A stretch of DNA of 64,000 bases, taken from assembly GCF_910592395.1 (NCBI RefSeq), contig NC_088316.1:7132001-7196000 (forward strand). Reading direction: 5' to 3'. The notes under the pieces were generated by a model. That model did no database searches, had not been told where the DNA came from, and was given only the letters and a program-made list of their open reading frames with translations. This stretch comes from Lineus longissimus. Taxonomy: Eukaryota; Nemertea; Pilidiophora; Heteronemertea; Lineidae. The translations under genes and the position numbers were made by a program. Positions 20,110 through 31,481 of this stretch are shown here, piece by piece (the stretch's first letter is position 1; each line of letters starts with the position of its first letter).

Positions 20110-21475
20110 GGACAAAGAGATCAGTGATAATCATGGGTTACGTATGCACAGAGTCACCCATGCTACCAGTACCACTACACCTGAACACTTCGTCTGAAAT
20201 GATACAAATTGCACCAAAAGGTGTTACTTTTTAAAATTTTGTAAGAGAGCTAAAAACCTGTATCTATTTAGAAGGCATGTATAAGGAGCCCGGGGGGGGG
20301 GGGGGTCACTCTATACAACGTGTAAACCCATGTGCGTTCCAGCCTAAGGCCTGCCTTAAGTGTCTGGGGCATTTCAGAATGTGTACGCCTAGTGCAAATT
20401 CTAGTAAATTTGCAACCCCTTTTGCACAGTTATCTATTTCTTCTGCCACCCTTGTTGCACACTGCAATGTCACTAGCGACACTCAAAATTAATAGATTTT
20501 TCTATGATTTATGACAGATGATGTGTAAAAGAGTTGGCCCTTTTCAACGAAAGTATTTAAAACATCCATTTAAATCCAAGCTGTCTAAATGCGGCATTAA
20601 AATAGGGTGCATGACGTAGCAAGAAACACTTCCTGCGTCAGAACAAAACAAAGCAATATTTGGTTGTTTCACTATTAAATTCAACGAAGTCTTTGATGAA
20701 ATAAATAGTAATTAACTGGAATTCTATGCAACAATACCAATGCGACGCAAGCTGGTGAATAGAATGAAGTCTGGCGTCTATCGCCAATCCGATTCCGATC
20801 ATAACGCCAACGGGGCCGATTTGCTCCCCATCACACAGCACAATAGCTATAGCCTTTTGCACTGTGTATATATATTATAGGCGCTATTACAAGAAAAACA
20901 TAGGCCTTTGTTCGATATTGCGGACAGCACTCAGGAGGCGAAAATGACATGCCTAGCCCTAACCGCTTAAATTGGAACGCACCATGGCCTGGGTTAACAC
21001 TTTGTATAGATGGGTCAAAACTAAGCAACCTACCTTACATGATATACCAGACACTTCCATAGCCATAGGAGGAGCCTACTAAGTACATGGACAGGTAGGT
21101 AGGCTAGGCCTACAATGCATTGTAGAATGGTTTGTACATTCAACACTGGTCACTGCCACTATGGCACTAATGCTAATGCCAGTACATGTACTCCCAGGTA
21201 TTGTCGAGACACTTCACTTTACTTTGTCTAGGAACAATCAAAACAGGCAAATGCTTCGTTTTCACTGACTTTGAAGCATGATGATGTTTATGATTATGCC
21301 GAATTTTGAAGAAACAATCGGCCTAACCCTCAATCCTCTCAAAAACGCAAAAACAAACACCCCGAAAAGCAACCTGGTCTAAGTTCAAAATCGAAGTGTC
21401 TTGTAAATTCGTACATAGCTAGCTACATCAAGTACCAAGGGTTACAAGTCAAGAACAAATGAACAGTCAGTGCTG
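20110..21475. other. No gene seen; contains a poly-G run
   Basis: This is AT-rich intergenic sequence with no exon-like frame on either strand. A run of 14 G lies at 20292-20305. Confidence 0.5.
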
Positions 21476-22205
21476 GCATATTCCATCTCATCTCAACCAG
21501 TCGTGCCACCTGTCCGACTCAGATTTTAAGCGTACTTATGCTGTAGGTAGGCTTCCATGTGAAACTCAAAAAGCCCAAATATTTCTCGCCAACTCCTACT
21601 ACGAAGGGAGTTATGGCCCCTTGTTGCCAATGGCAACGAAAGTGCCACGCCCACCTTGAAAAACACAAAAATCGTTATTACTCCGCAACTAGAAACGCTA
21701 CAACATCCCAAATTGGTGTCCTGGAGTATTTTTTCATGCAGATTCTAAATCTGCAAACAGAATTTTTCTGTCATTAATATTTTCGGAATTATCTGTCAGT
21801 AACCCTTTATTTTAGGCCCTTTTTAAGACCCTTTGAAGTCAATGAGGGTCAAAATATTTTTTTTTCATTTTTGGGGTGTAGATGTATTTTTGCATAGACT
21901 TAATCACATCAAAAAATAGGCTAGGTGTTTTTCTTTATTTCTGAGATATTACGTCATTTGTAGAGTCTTGTATATCGTAGTGCATATACATGTACTAATC
22001 ACCTACATATACATACCGGTATGTATAAGTTCGATTACACATTCTGCCTGACAGAGAATATAAAGAGCGAGCCACAGAAACCTCAACCTGTACTCCAGAT
22101 GCTAACAATTCAAGTTAGAAGCCCTAATTTACAGGTGTCTACAGTATTTCTAGATGTGAAATGCATGGAAAATAACTAGGCATAAGAGGTTTGCATTTTG
22201 CCTGT

Positions 22206-22817
22206 TCAGTTCAGATTCCTCTCGACGAACTCATTAAAACACTGACCAATCTTTGAAAGTGTTTCATCACTCAGTCTGTACCACAGTTTAGCCGCTGTGG
22301 TTGGGGTTGGATCAGGAACAACACAAAGTATATTCACAACTGGAACGTCAACTTCATACAAGGCACGTGGCCAATACATAATACTATTGGAACCTTTCCG
22401 TTTATGCATGAAATTAACTCTTACATCACAGTATTCATCTGACCTAGCCAAAATGCACCCAACAAACCACTTGTCATCAAACACAGATGCAACATATTGC
22501 CCTGGTGTCAAATCATTCGGATCTGGATTGCTACTGCGTTCAGTACTTGACCCAACTTTCACACGGGTGCTAAGACTAGAACTATCCAGAGATAATCGTG
22601 ACATCTTTAATTCGTAGTGTGACACAGGGACAAATCTGTGATGGCTCCTAGTGCCGGCCACAGTTTTAGCTGATGTCATCCTTGTCTCCAGCAACAGTCC
22701 ATGTGCTGCAATATCCTTCTTTGAAACATACAACATTTTTATCCCTGCTATGTTTTCATCAGCCCACTTAAAAAGGGTCAACGGATCAAGGATGTGGCCA
22801 TGCTCTCCTTGATCCAT
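22206..22817 (-). pseudogene. Tudor-like tail of a transposase-like protein, left palindrome arm
   Basis: The frame runs 203 codons to a TGA/TAA-type stop at 22206. It carries FKWADENIAGIKMLYVSKKD, then AGTRSHHRFVPVS, a serine/threonine-rich linker, and a Tudor-like module (YVASVFDDKWFVGCI...V.VNFM....YWP..L..V). These blocks recur near the C-terminus of transposase-related proteins in many invertebrates. No catalytic domain is present, so this is a 3' fragment. The first residues come from the loop and are not native. Confidence 0.6.
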
Positions 22818-23392
22818 TGACCCTTTTTATATGGGCTGATGAAAACATAGCAGGGACAAAAATGTTGTATGTTTCAAAGAAGGATATTGCAGCACATGGA
22901 CTGTTGCTGGAGACAAGGATGACATCAGCTAAAACTGTGGCCGGCACTAGGAGCCATCACAGATTTGTCCCTGTGTCACACTACGAATTAAAGACGTCAC
23001 GATTATCTCTGGATAGTTCTAGTCTTAGCACCCGTGTGAAAGTTGGGTCAAGTACTGAACGCAGTAGCAATCCAGATCCGAATGATTTGACACCAGGGCA
23101 ATATGTTGCATCTGTGTTTGATGACAAGTGGTTTGTTGGGTGCATTTTGGCTAGGTCAGATGAATACTGTGATGTAAGAGTTAATTTCATGCATAAACGG
23201 AAAGGTTCCAATAGTATTATGTATTGGCCACGTGCCTTGTATGAAGTTGACGTTCCAGTTGTGAATATACTTTGTGTTGTTCCTGATCCAACCCCAACCA
23301 CAGCGGCTAAACTGTGGTACAGACTGAGTGATGAAACACTTTCAAAGATTGGTCAGTGTTTTAATGAGTTCGTCGAGAGGAATCTGAACTGA
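22817..23392 (+). pseudogene. Tudor-like tail of a transposase-like protein, right palindrome arm
   Basis: This is the mirror copy of 22206-22817. The protein is the same from WADENIAG onward, with one or two substitutions such as I to T after IAG and M to T before SRLSLDSS. Differences between the arms are few but real, which argues against a simple copy made during assembly. Confidence 0.6.
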
Positions 23393-24197
23393 ACAGGCAA
23401 AATGCAAACCTCTTATGCCTAGTTATTTTCCATGCATTTCACATCTAGAAATACTGTAGACACCTGTAAATTAGGGCTTCTAACTTGAATTGTTAGCATC
23501 TGGAGTACAGGTTGAGGTTTCTGTGGCTCGCTCTTTATATTCTCTGTCAGGCAGAATGTGTAATCGAACTTATACATACCGGTATGTATATGTAGGTGAT
23601 TAGTACATGTATATGCACTACGATATACAAGACTCTACAAATGACGTAATATCTCAGAAATAAAGAAAAACACCTAGCCTATTTTTTGATGTGATTAAGT
23701 CTATGCAAAAATACATCTACACCCCAAAAATGAAAAAAAAATATTTTGACCCTCATTGACTTCAAAGGGTCTTAAAAAGGGCCTAAAATAAAGGGTTACT
23801 GACAGATAATTCCGAAAATATTAATGACAGAAAAATTCTGTTTGCAGATTTAGAATCTGCATGAAAAAATACTCCAGGACACCAATTTGGGATGTTGTAG
23901 CGTTTCTAGTTGCGGAGTAATAACGATTTTTGTGTTTTTCAAGGTGGGCGTGGCACTTTCGTTGCCATTGGCAACAAGGGGCCATAACTCCCTTCGTAGT
24001 AGGAGTTGGCGAGAAATATTTGGGCTTTTTGAGTTTCACATGGAAGCCTACCTACAGCATAAGTACGCTTAAAATCTGAGTCGGACAGGTGGCACGACTG
24101 GTTGAGATGAGATGGAATATGCCTGCTTGGACTTTATGAGGGCGGGATATTTGAAAAACCTGCCTTGTTTGAAAAGACAGGCTGCACACATGCACAC

Positions 24198-24256
24198 GGG
24201 TATTCGAAAACCCTGGATCAACAAACACTGGACTGGACTGGACTGGACTGGATTCA
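24198..24256 (+). repeat. Left TIR of the MULE, with (ggact)n
   Basis: gggtattcgaaaaccctgga, then tcaacaaacactggact, then about four further ggact units. It matches the reverse complement of 30842-30899. Confidence 0.88.
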
Positions 24257-24459
24257 ACGTCACTGCTCACCATCGCCTGCATCAACATGGCGACAACAAT
24301 GTATTGAGAAACGACGGGGAAATGGGACATGGTATCAGTCTGATAAACTTATAGTGGCCAATTCCATCTTCGCCGTGGCTATGCCATGTGCTCGAGTTAT
24401 TATAAGCTCGGAGGTAAACCTCCATGTTATAAGGGCAGGCGGTATTTGCACCACGCCAC

Positions 24460-25475
24460 CAAGGGCACCACGCGACCACCACACGAACAGGCGGAGCGAT
24501 CATGATGACGATATCAAAACAGACCATCAGACCACAGACACTTGAGAGTTGTGGTTACACCTACCAATTATAGATGGCATGTTGGTATACTGCGTTGTTG
24601 CCTGACGGGATTTACGAGTATTTATTACTTGTTAATGACATTCGCAAAAAGCAGGGCTATTATTAAGCCGCTATACATCCGTGTCCAACCGTTTGTGATG
24701 AGAGATCTTATCACACCATTATTTTACAAGAGTTCCATTACAGAGGGCACCTGTTTTGGTTTGATACCTTTACTTTCTCATCAAACTGACTTATTTTGTA
24801 GATGTGTCATTAGTCACAGCTACAGATGACAGAATGCAACTTAGGCTTTGGTGTCCATTGAACAAAGGTCAGGCGGGCGCGTCGATAATAATAATATACA
24901 ATGTATAATAATGATCACAATATTGAAGATAAGAAGAAGAATTCCCAAGCTTGTTGGCTTGCGAAGCCTAGTGATTCACCTTCCCTAAAGAATGCATAAG
25001 ATTCGAGACATGTCCATTAAAGGGGCACTATAGGCAGCATCTTGGTAGGCAACATAAAGTTACACAAAGTAGCCAGTGAGTCTCTCACCTCTCACAGTTT
25101 GTCCTAACCTAGTCACGCCTGTAACAGGGATACATTCAGTGATGAATCAAATAAGACCTAATGCCCTTACTGTTACGAACGGCCACCCCTTTAAAGGGAG
25201 ACTATATAACCCACTCGTACTCGTATGGTTTTTGCAGGTCAGTCGTCAGTTGGAGTAGGTCTAGTTACTCAACGGTAATTCAGTACGTATTTCCGTAGTT
25301 GGCGTACGCCTTTATTCCAATAATCCCAAGAACGGGCATCAGAGAAGCTAGGATAGCAGCCAACGCCATCTATAATTGTTCCAAGAAACCATGATCCAAT
25401 GAATCGACCGCTATTTTGATATCGTCATTATGATCGCTCCGCCTGTTCGCGTGGTGGCGTGGTGGTCGCGTATGT
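24460..25475. repeat. Inverted-repeat insertion within the MULE
   Basis: 24476-24520 (cgcgaccaccac...gaacaggcggagcgatcat) is reversed at about 25418-25470. Between the arms, 25020-25150 carries a copy of the repeat gggcactataggcagca...ggtaggcaa, also found at 52275, 53460 and 57541. No gene is visible. Confidence 0.5.
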
Positions 25476-25878
25476 ATTGTGCTTCTATATGTTGGGTATT
25501 TACGGTTAATTAGGTATCCTGGGGACGTTCTCGCCAGTTAGGGTAGGACTCGAGGACTAGAAAATTCCACCTCGCATGTGCCGAGTCTTCCTTTTTCGCT
25601 GTCAATAGGGACACATACGATGGACAGGTACTTCTCTGGTAGTCCTATATGCCCAGGCCCCTAGTAGTGCCAGTTCAGTTGAAACAGACACCGCCATGCA
25701 TGCCATGTACTACTTGCACCTCAACATTGATTGGATGTGAGGGAAGAGCTAGCAATGCATCAACAGAGAGGAAAGGGCAGCATTCATAATAATTTGCATT
25801 CAAGTGCAGCTGGAATACCAGACTGTCCCAATGAAGAAAGACTAAAATCATAGTTACTAGAAAACAATTGAAAATTAC

Positions 25879-26141
25879 TTCTAATTGTACTGTGATCATT
25901 TGTACTTTTAGGATAGAAATACATTTTTAATTGTTTTTTAGTAACTGATTTTAATCATTACCCGGTATAATCATTCTTCATTTGTAATTTGTTGTTATTA
26001 AGTACATGTAGTTATTGTTCTTGTTGTTTACTTCTAATTGTACTGTGATCATTTGTACTTTCAGGAAAGAAATACAACAACAAGAACAATTAAAAATGTA
26101 TTTCTATCCTAAAAGTACAAATGATCACAGTACAATTAGAA
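25879..26141. repeat. Three copies of a ~40-bp motif, two direct and one inverted
   Basis: ttctaattgtactgtgatca followed by tttgtact begins near 25879 and 26031 on the plus strand. Its complement occupies about 26098-26141. The last two form a hairpin of about 110 bp. Confidence 0.7.
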
Positions 26142-26578
26142 ATAACAACAAAAACGATAACTAACAACAATATTACAACTGTAAACAGCCAGGGACAGGA
26201 TCAAAATTAGTTTGACCCGCTTTGAACTGATATCAGCCCAAAATCATGAAATGGATCGGACTAATTTTAATCATGTCCCCGACGGGTAAAATGAACAAGA
26301 TTACATGAACAGCAACAATAGATTACAATTGACTAACGTTTCAAGTTGACCTACCTTACAAGATAAGTAAAAGGATGAGACATGACAGACCAAAATAATT
26401 ATATGTTTGCAGTAACCGAATTGCGCACTTTCAGAGTGTAAATGTATACATGTACAAAATGGAGGTTGGGTAACAATTTTCCTGGTCAAAAGGGACGGTT
26501 ACTGCAAACATGGCAATTATTTTGGGCTTTATGATATTGATAACTGTCCAGTTATCATGGACGCCTCATTTTCAACAC

Positions 26579-29500
26579 TCAATCAGATTTGATCAAGAAA
26601 GCTTCGAACACCTTTCGGTGTCCTTCGGTGATGTTCAGGTTTAAACCAACCTGGATATCTAACACCTGGAAATTTGGATGCTTCCTTCTAATACACTCCA
26701 CATTTAGATGGTAGTAGGTATTCTGTCGTTCAGCAGTCACTTCAAGCTTTTGTGTTCTTGGGGAGAAGTAATGCCTGTAGTCTTTCTTCCTTATCACCAG
26801 GTCTTTGGGTGGCATCCTCTCATCTTCTGTGTATTTCCCACCACATCCGTAACAGACGCGTATAAGGCCTTGCAGATACGTCAACTCGAATGGGAATGGA
26901 TCTGTGGCAACAGGCAGGACTGGTGTGGCTGGACATCTGCTGGCTTTGGTTCGTCGTGGCACATTTCCTTTTCTCCCAACACCTGCTACTTTCACGTTGT
27001 TGGTCATTATGGCAGTGAGATTGGTGCTTTTTTTAGATCGTTTATGCCACAATAGAAAGTCCTTCAGTTTCTCTACTTTCTTGGCAACTGCTACGGCATG
27101 AGAGCACAGGCTGTGAAACATGTACTGTGTGCATGTACATGTTACTTTACCGATTGGTGTCTGGTATAATGCCACTTGGTGGTTCTCACTAGTATCTGAC
27201 ATAACAGAGATCATTCGTACAGTTTTGTCGATTGAAGGAGCAATCATATTCATACCATCTTCCTCCTGTAGACGTTGAGCCTTCTTCAAAATTCCTGCCA
27301 ACACTGGCACTGGAAACTGCACATGAGAAAAATCAGCACAAAATTTATCCTCCTCCTTCGAAGCAACATGATTTGGGTTCTTTGCTTCTGTGTGTAGGTC
27401 AGACATAGTAAGTGCAGCCTTGGTCTTCACCCATTCTTTTCTGTCTGAAGCTTGTAAATCGAGAAAAGGTTGGCAATGAAGAACAGACTTGAAGTCTTCA
27501 CGAACTTGATATAAGTCAGAAATTCCTGCGTAAGCTAACCGAACCTCTTCTTGTTGGGCAGCAACGAATTCGTGCATAGATTTGGCAAACGCATGAAGGC
27601 CACATTCGATTCTCCCTTGCCAAGCATGAATTTTTTTATTCATGGATTCAGAGGCATTGGTAGTAAACTTCCTGGGTGGTAACCCCAGGCTCGCTGCTGT
27701 TCTGACACTGGAAATCATGGAGGATTTCATCATGGGAGCCCTCTCGGCAATGTACTTGAGAAACTTTCTACTTTGGTCACGATGGCACCATTCTTCTGTA
27801 AGGGACTCTAGTCGGATGTCCAAATCGGCTGCATTCTCTGCTTCAAGAAGGCCATCAAATATTTCTTTCAAGAATTGTGTTTCGTACCTCTCCAGCCCCA
27901 ATGATTTCAGTTTCTTCTTTATATTCTCCTTCACGTGTTTGAAGCATCGCAAACGGGTCGAATTTGGCAAATATTTTCTCAATGAAATGTCTACCTCACA
28001 CTCTCCATCTATGCCATAAGCTAGTATTCCAGTGAGTTGTGGATAGGCATCCACAAGGTCTTTCAACAACTGATTATAGGAGTCTTTAGTCTTAGCAAAA
28101 TGAATGAGAGTTGGCCCGAGGAAGATCGGGCACCCTCCAGTCTGCATTGACTGGAGGTGGAGGTGCTTATAGGTGATCGGCGTGACGTTGAAAGGTCCCA
28201 TGGAGAACGTAGGATCGATCGTGATTGGTTGGAAATCTATAGGATCTGTTGTGAATCTCAAGAGGTCCTCAACCTGCTCCTTGTTATACAATAGAAATGT
28301 TTTATGATCTAAATTGAGGTCATGTATGAATCCCTTAAGATCAGTTTCCATTGAGTTTGCAATGCACTTTATTTCATCACCCTGTCTGGCGTGTTTTCCA
28401 TTTGCGGACTTCTGTACTGCTTTGTACAGATTGTTTCTCGATGGTAAATCTGCAAGTGATTTAAGCTCAAGAGTACCACCATTGCTTTTCAAAACAGAAG
28501 AAATTGCCTCATGGGTCGACTTCCCAAGGCGTGCCCTAACTGCACTTTCAACAACAGAAGTTTTCACTGCAGTGAAAGGTTTTTCCTTTCTTTTAGCATT
28601 GCCATGTGGCACTGGTCCAACACTATGTTCATCCCCATCAAACGAGTAGGAATTGATAACACGATTGTTAACTTTGTTGCCTCGACTGTCCTCCATGTAT
28701 GTTATACTCCTGTGAAAATCAGATGAACTTTGGAGCTTGTATGTTTTTCTGAAGAAGTGGAAATGCCCAGATGCCAATGTCTTTGATCTCTTCGAGCAAA
28801 TGATACTGAAGTTGTTGTCAAGAGTAAGGACACGTGTCCCTGTCTGAATGTACACTCCATTACCATCCTTGGTAAGGTCATCAGGATTTACGGAACTAAT
28901 GTCCAACAAGAATGCACAATCTGTGAAATTCTGTATGGGACCACTGTGGACATAAACTTTGGTTGGATTGGTGAAGTCAGTAAGTCAACATCGTTATTTT
29001 TACTGTGTTCAACGTTCTTTAACACTGGAAGACGCTTATCATCTTTATGATAATGGTGAATTTTCAAATTGTCGGAAACTTTAGCGCTGACTGTCACGGC
29101 TGAATCCCGAAGGTCAGAATCCCAATCTGATGCTGAACCTGAATCTATAAGTATTGCTGAGGATTTGTCTTCACCCTGAAAACAAAACGGATAGAATTAA
29201 CAAAAGAGCTCATTTGACTTAGTTCATTCTACAAGAGAGTACATGCTGTTTGTTCGATAGGACAAGTGAGATGCTGTTCTCCTAATCAAAAGACTATGAG
29301 CCTTCAACCCGACAACTGTTTAGGTGGCCAAATCCAAATTGAGTGGGTAGCAGAAAAGAGAGGGTATACTCCAACTATGCACACAAATCCTAAGCACTCC
29401 TTGTGCACATACGGCTTTGGAGTACAGTACAGTCAGTCTTCAGAAGATTTTCCCGGTTCCCATCAAAAGAGCTATAAACTTTATGCTGGACATAGAAAAT

Positions 29501-30745
29501 GACAACAAATTATTAAATGACCTTACTGTAGTCATGGTATCACTTGATTTTGGAGTCTCAAGCTTCTTCTTCGCCCTTCCTGCTGCATGTTCAAAACCAA
29601 GGCTGTCAGAGTTGAGCCTATTAAAAAGAAGAAAATAAGCAATTCAAAAGACAGTGGGTGGTAAAACAGGTTGTCATATTATGTGGTGTGATATTTCAAA
29701 TTAAGTTGAGGGGTTCGAGTTTAGAAGACTTACCTATCAATGGTATGACTCATGGCCGTGCTTGATTTCGGTTGCGTCCTTTTCCTCTGCTTTCCAGTTG
29801 AGCATTCAGAATCGGAGCTGTCAGAGTTGGACCTATAATAAAACGAATATCAGTAATTCAATCAAAAGACAAGGGTGGTTAAACAGATTGTCCTATTATG
29901 CGGGCTGATATTTCAGATTAGGTTTTTAGGACTTACCAATCAATATGACTCTGACTTAATTTTGGTGTCTTTTTCTTCGGCCGCCCAGTTTCGCTTTCAG
30001 ACTCGGAGCTGTCACAAATCAACCGTCTCCTGCTGGACTCATGCTTGATCTTCTGACGACGTGCTTGGGATGAAGGTGCTTTGAGATCAGGGGCAATTGC
30101 ATCCCGGTAGGCATCATGTTCTACCCTGCATAAAAAAGAGCATGCTATATACTAGGCCTCAAGGGTACAGTAGAAGCTACCAGCCTGTTCAAGCCAAAAG
30201 TAGGGCCTAAACTGGTCATGAAATTCAAATCTAAAAATGACTTGAAATAGATTTCTCATTTTTTAGTCATGAATGAGTCTAGTTAGTCTAAGATGAGAGT
30301 TGCTTGTGACCTGTCCTGAGGCATAAGCCTAGATGGACTTTATTCCTTTGTATTTTTATGTAAGTAAAACAAGTCTAACCAAGCTAAACCAATCACAATG
30401 CATTGCCAAGTGTATTAGGCCTACAGGTGCCTGTGCCTGCACGTGCTACCCCATGTGCGATCCGTCTATGCTACACTGTGCATGATATGTGCATGCTATG
30501 TACATGAGTGTAGGCGATACACTACGATGAATTATCGATATTATCAGGCCGGTCCGGTGGCACACATCTGCCAATTTCATCATGTTAATGGCGTGTCAAG
30601 ACCCACAAATCACTCAGATGTCTAGAGCAGGCACTTGTACATATTTCTGTTTACATAATACATAACCATACCTATTCTGTCGTCGCCAATTATCGTAAAA
30701 TCTACGATAAAAGCCGGGCGACTTTTCGGGTGACACCATGTTCAT
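26579..30745 (-). CDS. MULE transposase with SWIM zinc finger, five or more exons, one frameshift
   Basis: Exons: 30745-30672, 30125-29937, 29832-29734, 29617-29527 and 29175-26579, all with GT-AG sites and compatible phases. A basic N-terminus is followed by three related short blocks (S-D-S-S-rich, then GRPKKK-like), one per exon. The last exon carries the MULE catalytic core: D in TIDPTFSMGPF, D in YGIDGECEV, a C..H pair in RCFKHVKE, and E in NASESMNKKI. A SWIM finger follows (CTC-x8-CSH), then a C-terminal C..C...H..C finger (VCYGCG...YHLNVEC). In the last exon the upstream frame (..KNNDVDLLT) and the downstream frame (DFTNPTKVYVHSG..) differ by one base near 28983. This looks like a single-base deletion. 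Otherwise the gene is intact, about 1,000 codons. Confidence 0.85.
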
Positions 30746-30841
30746 GATGTTGATGATGGAATTAGGCGGGAAGAGATTCGGCAGGGTTGTGGGAATTGTA
30801 TAACTTTTAGAAAAATCCAGGTGGTGGAGGGCGCTGAGTCA

Positions 30842-30899
30842 TAGTCCAGTCCAGTCCAGTCCAGTCCAGTGTTTGTTGATCCAGGGTTTTCGAATACCC
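30842..30899 (-). repeat. Right TIR of the MULE, with (agtcc)n
   Basis: Reverse complement of the left TIR. The pentamer run sits inside the TIR at the inner end on both sides. Confidence 0.88.
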
Positions 30900-31199
30900 C
30901 GTGCACACACACATGATGAGCATGCATGCAATGCAATTTCAAAGGAATGGAAAAAAAACGGGCAAAAAATGCCTGAAACAGAAAGATTATAGCAAAATTA
31001 TTACAAAATCAATACATTACCTTCGAAATGAGCAATTGTCTGCTCATCCAGCCCATTTTGTTGTAGGAAATTTCGGGTTGGAGCGTCCATTTTTATGAGA
31101 TATGAGGCCAAAAATCAAGCAGATGACATGCAGAACTGCAGCTGCAAATGGCTAAAACAAAAGGCTGGAGGTCATCTGATCGAAACGGCGGGAAAGTTG

Positions 31200-31440
31200 T
31201 TTACCACTTTGGGGTACCGTCTGACACCGCTACGGTGTCACAGTGTAACACCCCGTTGGGCAGCTTACTCCATGTCTAAATAAATGACACCGCTACAGTG
31301 CAAAAGATAAACGACACCATGGAGGATCAGAGAGACTTTGATTGACTCTTTTAGAGTCAAATGTGAATCAATATGGAGTCAAAAAAATTTGACACCATAA
31401 TGGAGCCTAAAATATGACACCCTGGAATTAAGAGAGTAAT
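31200..31440. repeat. gacacc/ggtgtc hairpin repeats
   Basis: gacaccgctacggtgtc at 31222 is a perfect hairpin. Decayed repeats follow (gacaccgctacagtg, gacaccatgg, gacaccataatgg), plus a gactcttttagagtc hairpin near 31345. It resembles the array at 1-415. Confidence 0.6.
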
Positions 31441-31481
31441 GGTAGCTTTTCCTTTATATAGGTACACCCAGCAATGAAAAA

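Larger units (their letters stand above)
21476..24122. repeat. Long palindrome with ~1.3-kb arms
   Basis: 21476-22792 and 22806-24122 are reverse complements with only a handful of differences by eye, about 99% or more identical. The loop is about 13 bp (tgtggccatgctc). The outer ends read gcatattccatctc and gagatggaatatgc. The flanks differ completely, and no clear target duplication is visible. Each arm carries the same protein-coding tail in opposite orientation, so transcripts could form a very long double-stranded hairpin. Confidence 0.9.
24198..30899 (-). mobile_element. Complete Mutator-like element (MULE) with TIRs and 9-bp target duplications
   Basis: The ends are gggtattcgaaaaccctgg at 24198 and its complement ending at 30899. 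The inverted match continues through atcaacaaacactggact and a (ggact)n run, about 55 bp in all. The flanks catgcacac (24189-24197) and cgtgcacac (30900-30908) agree at 8 of 9 positions, the duplication size expected of MULEs. The 6.7-kb interior carries one minus-strand transposase gene of at least five exons. 24250-26578 is mostly noncoding and holds two smaller inverted-repeat structures. The left end lies 75 bp from the palindrome at 21476-24122. Confidence 0.88.

Noticed and set aside
21476-24122. The palindrome as a pure sequencing artefact
   Set aside because: Several base differences between the arms, including amino acid changes, make a simple read fold-back less likely. It is kept as a real feature pending read support.
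24198-24256. (ggact)n as a simple microsatellite only
   Set aside because: The same run occurs in inverted orientation at 30842-30870, inside a longer shared terminal sequence, so it is part of the MULE ends.
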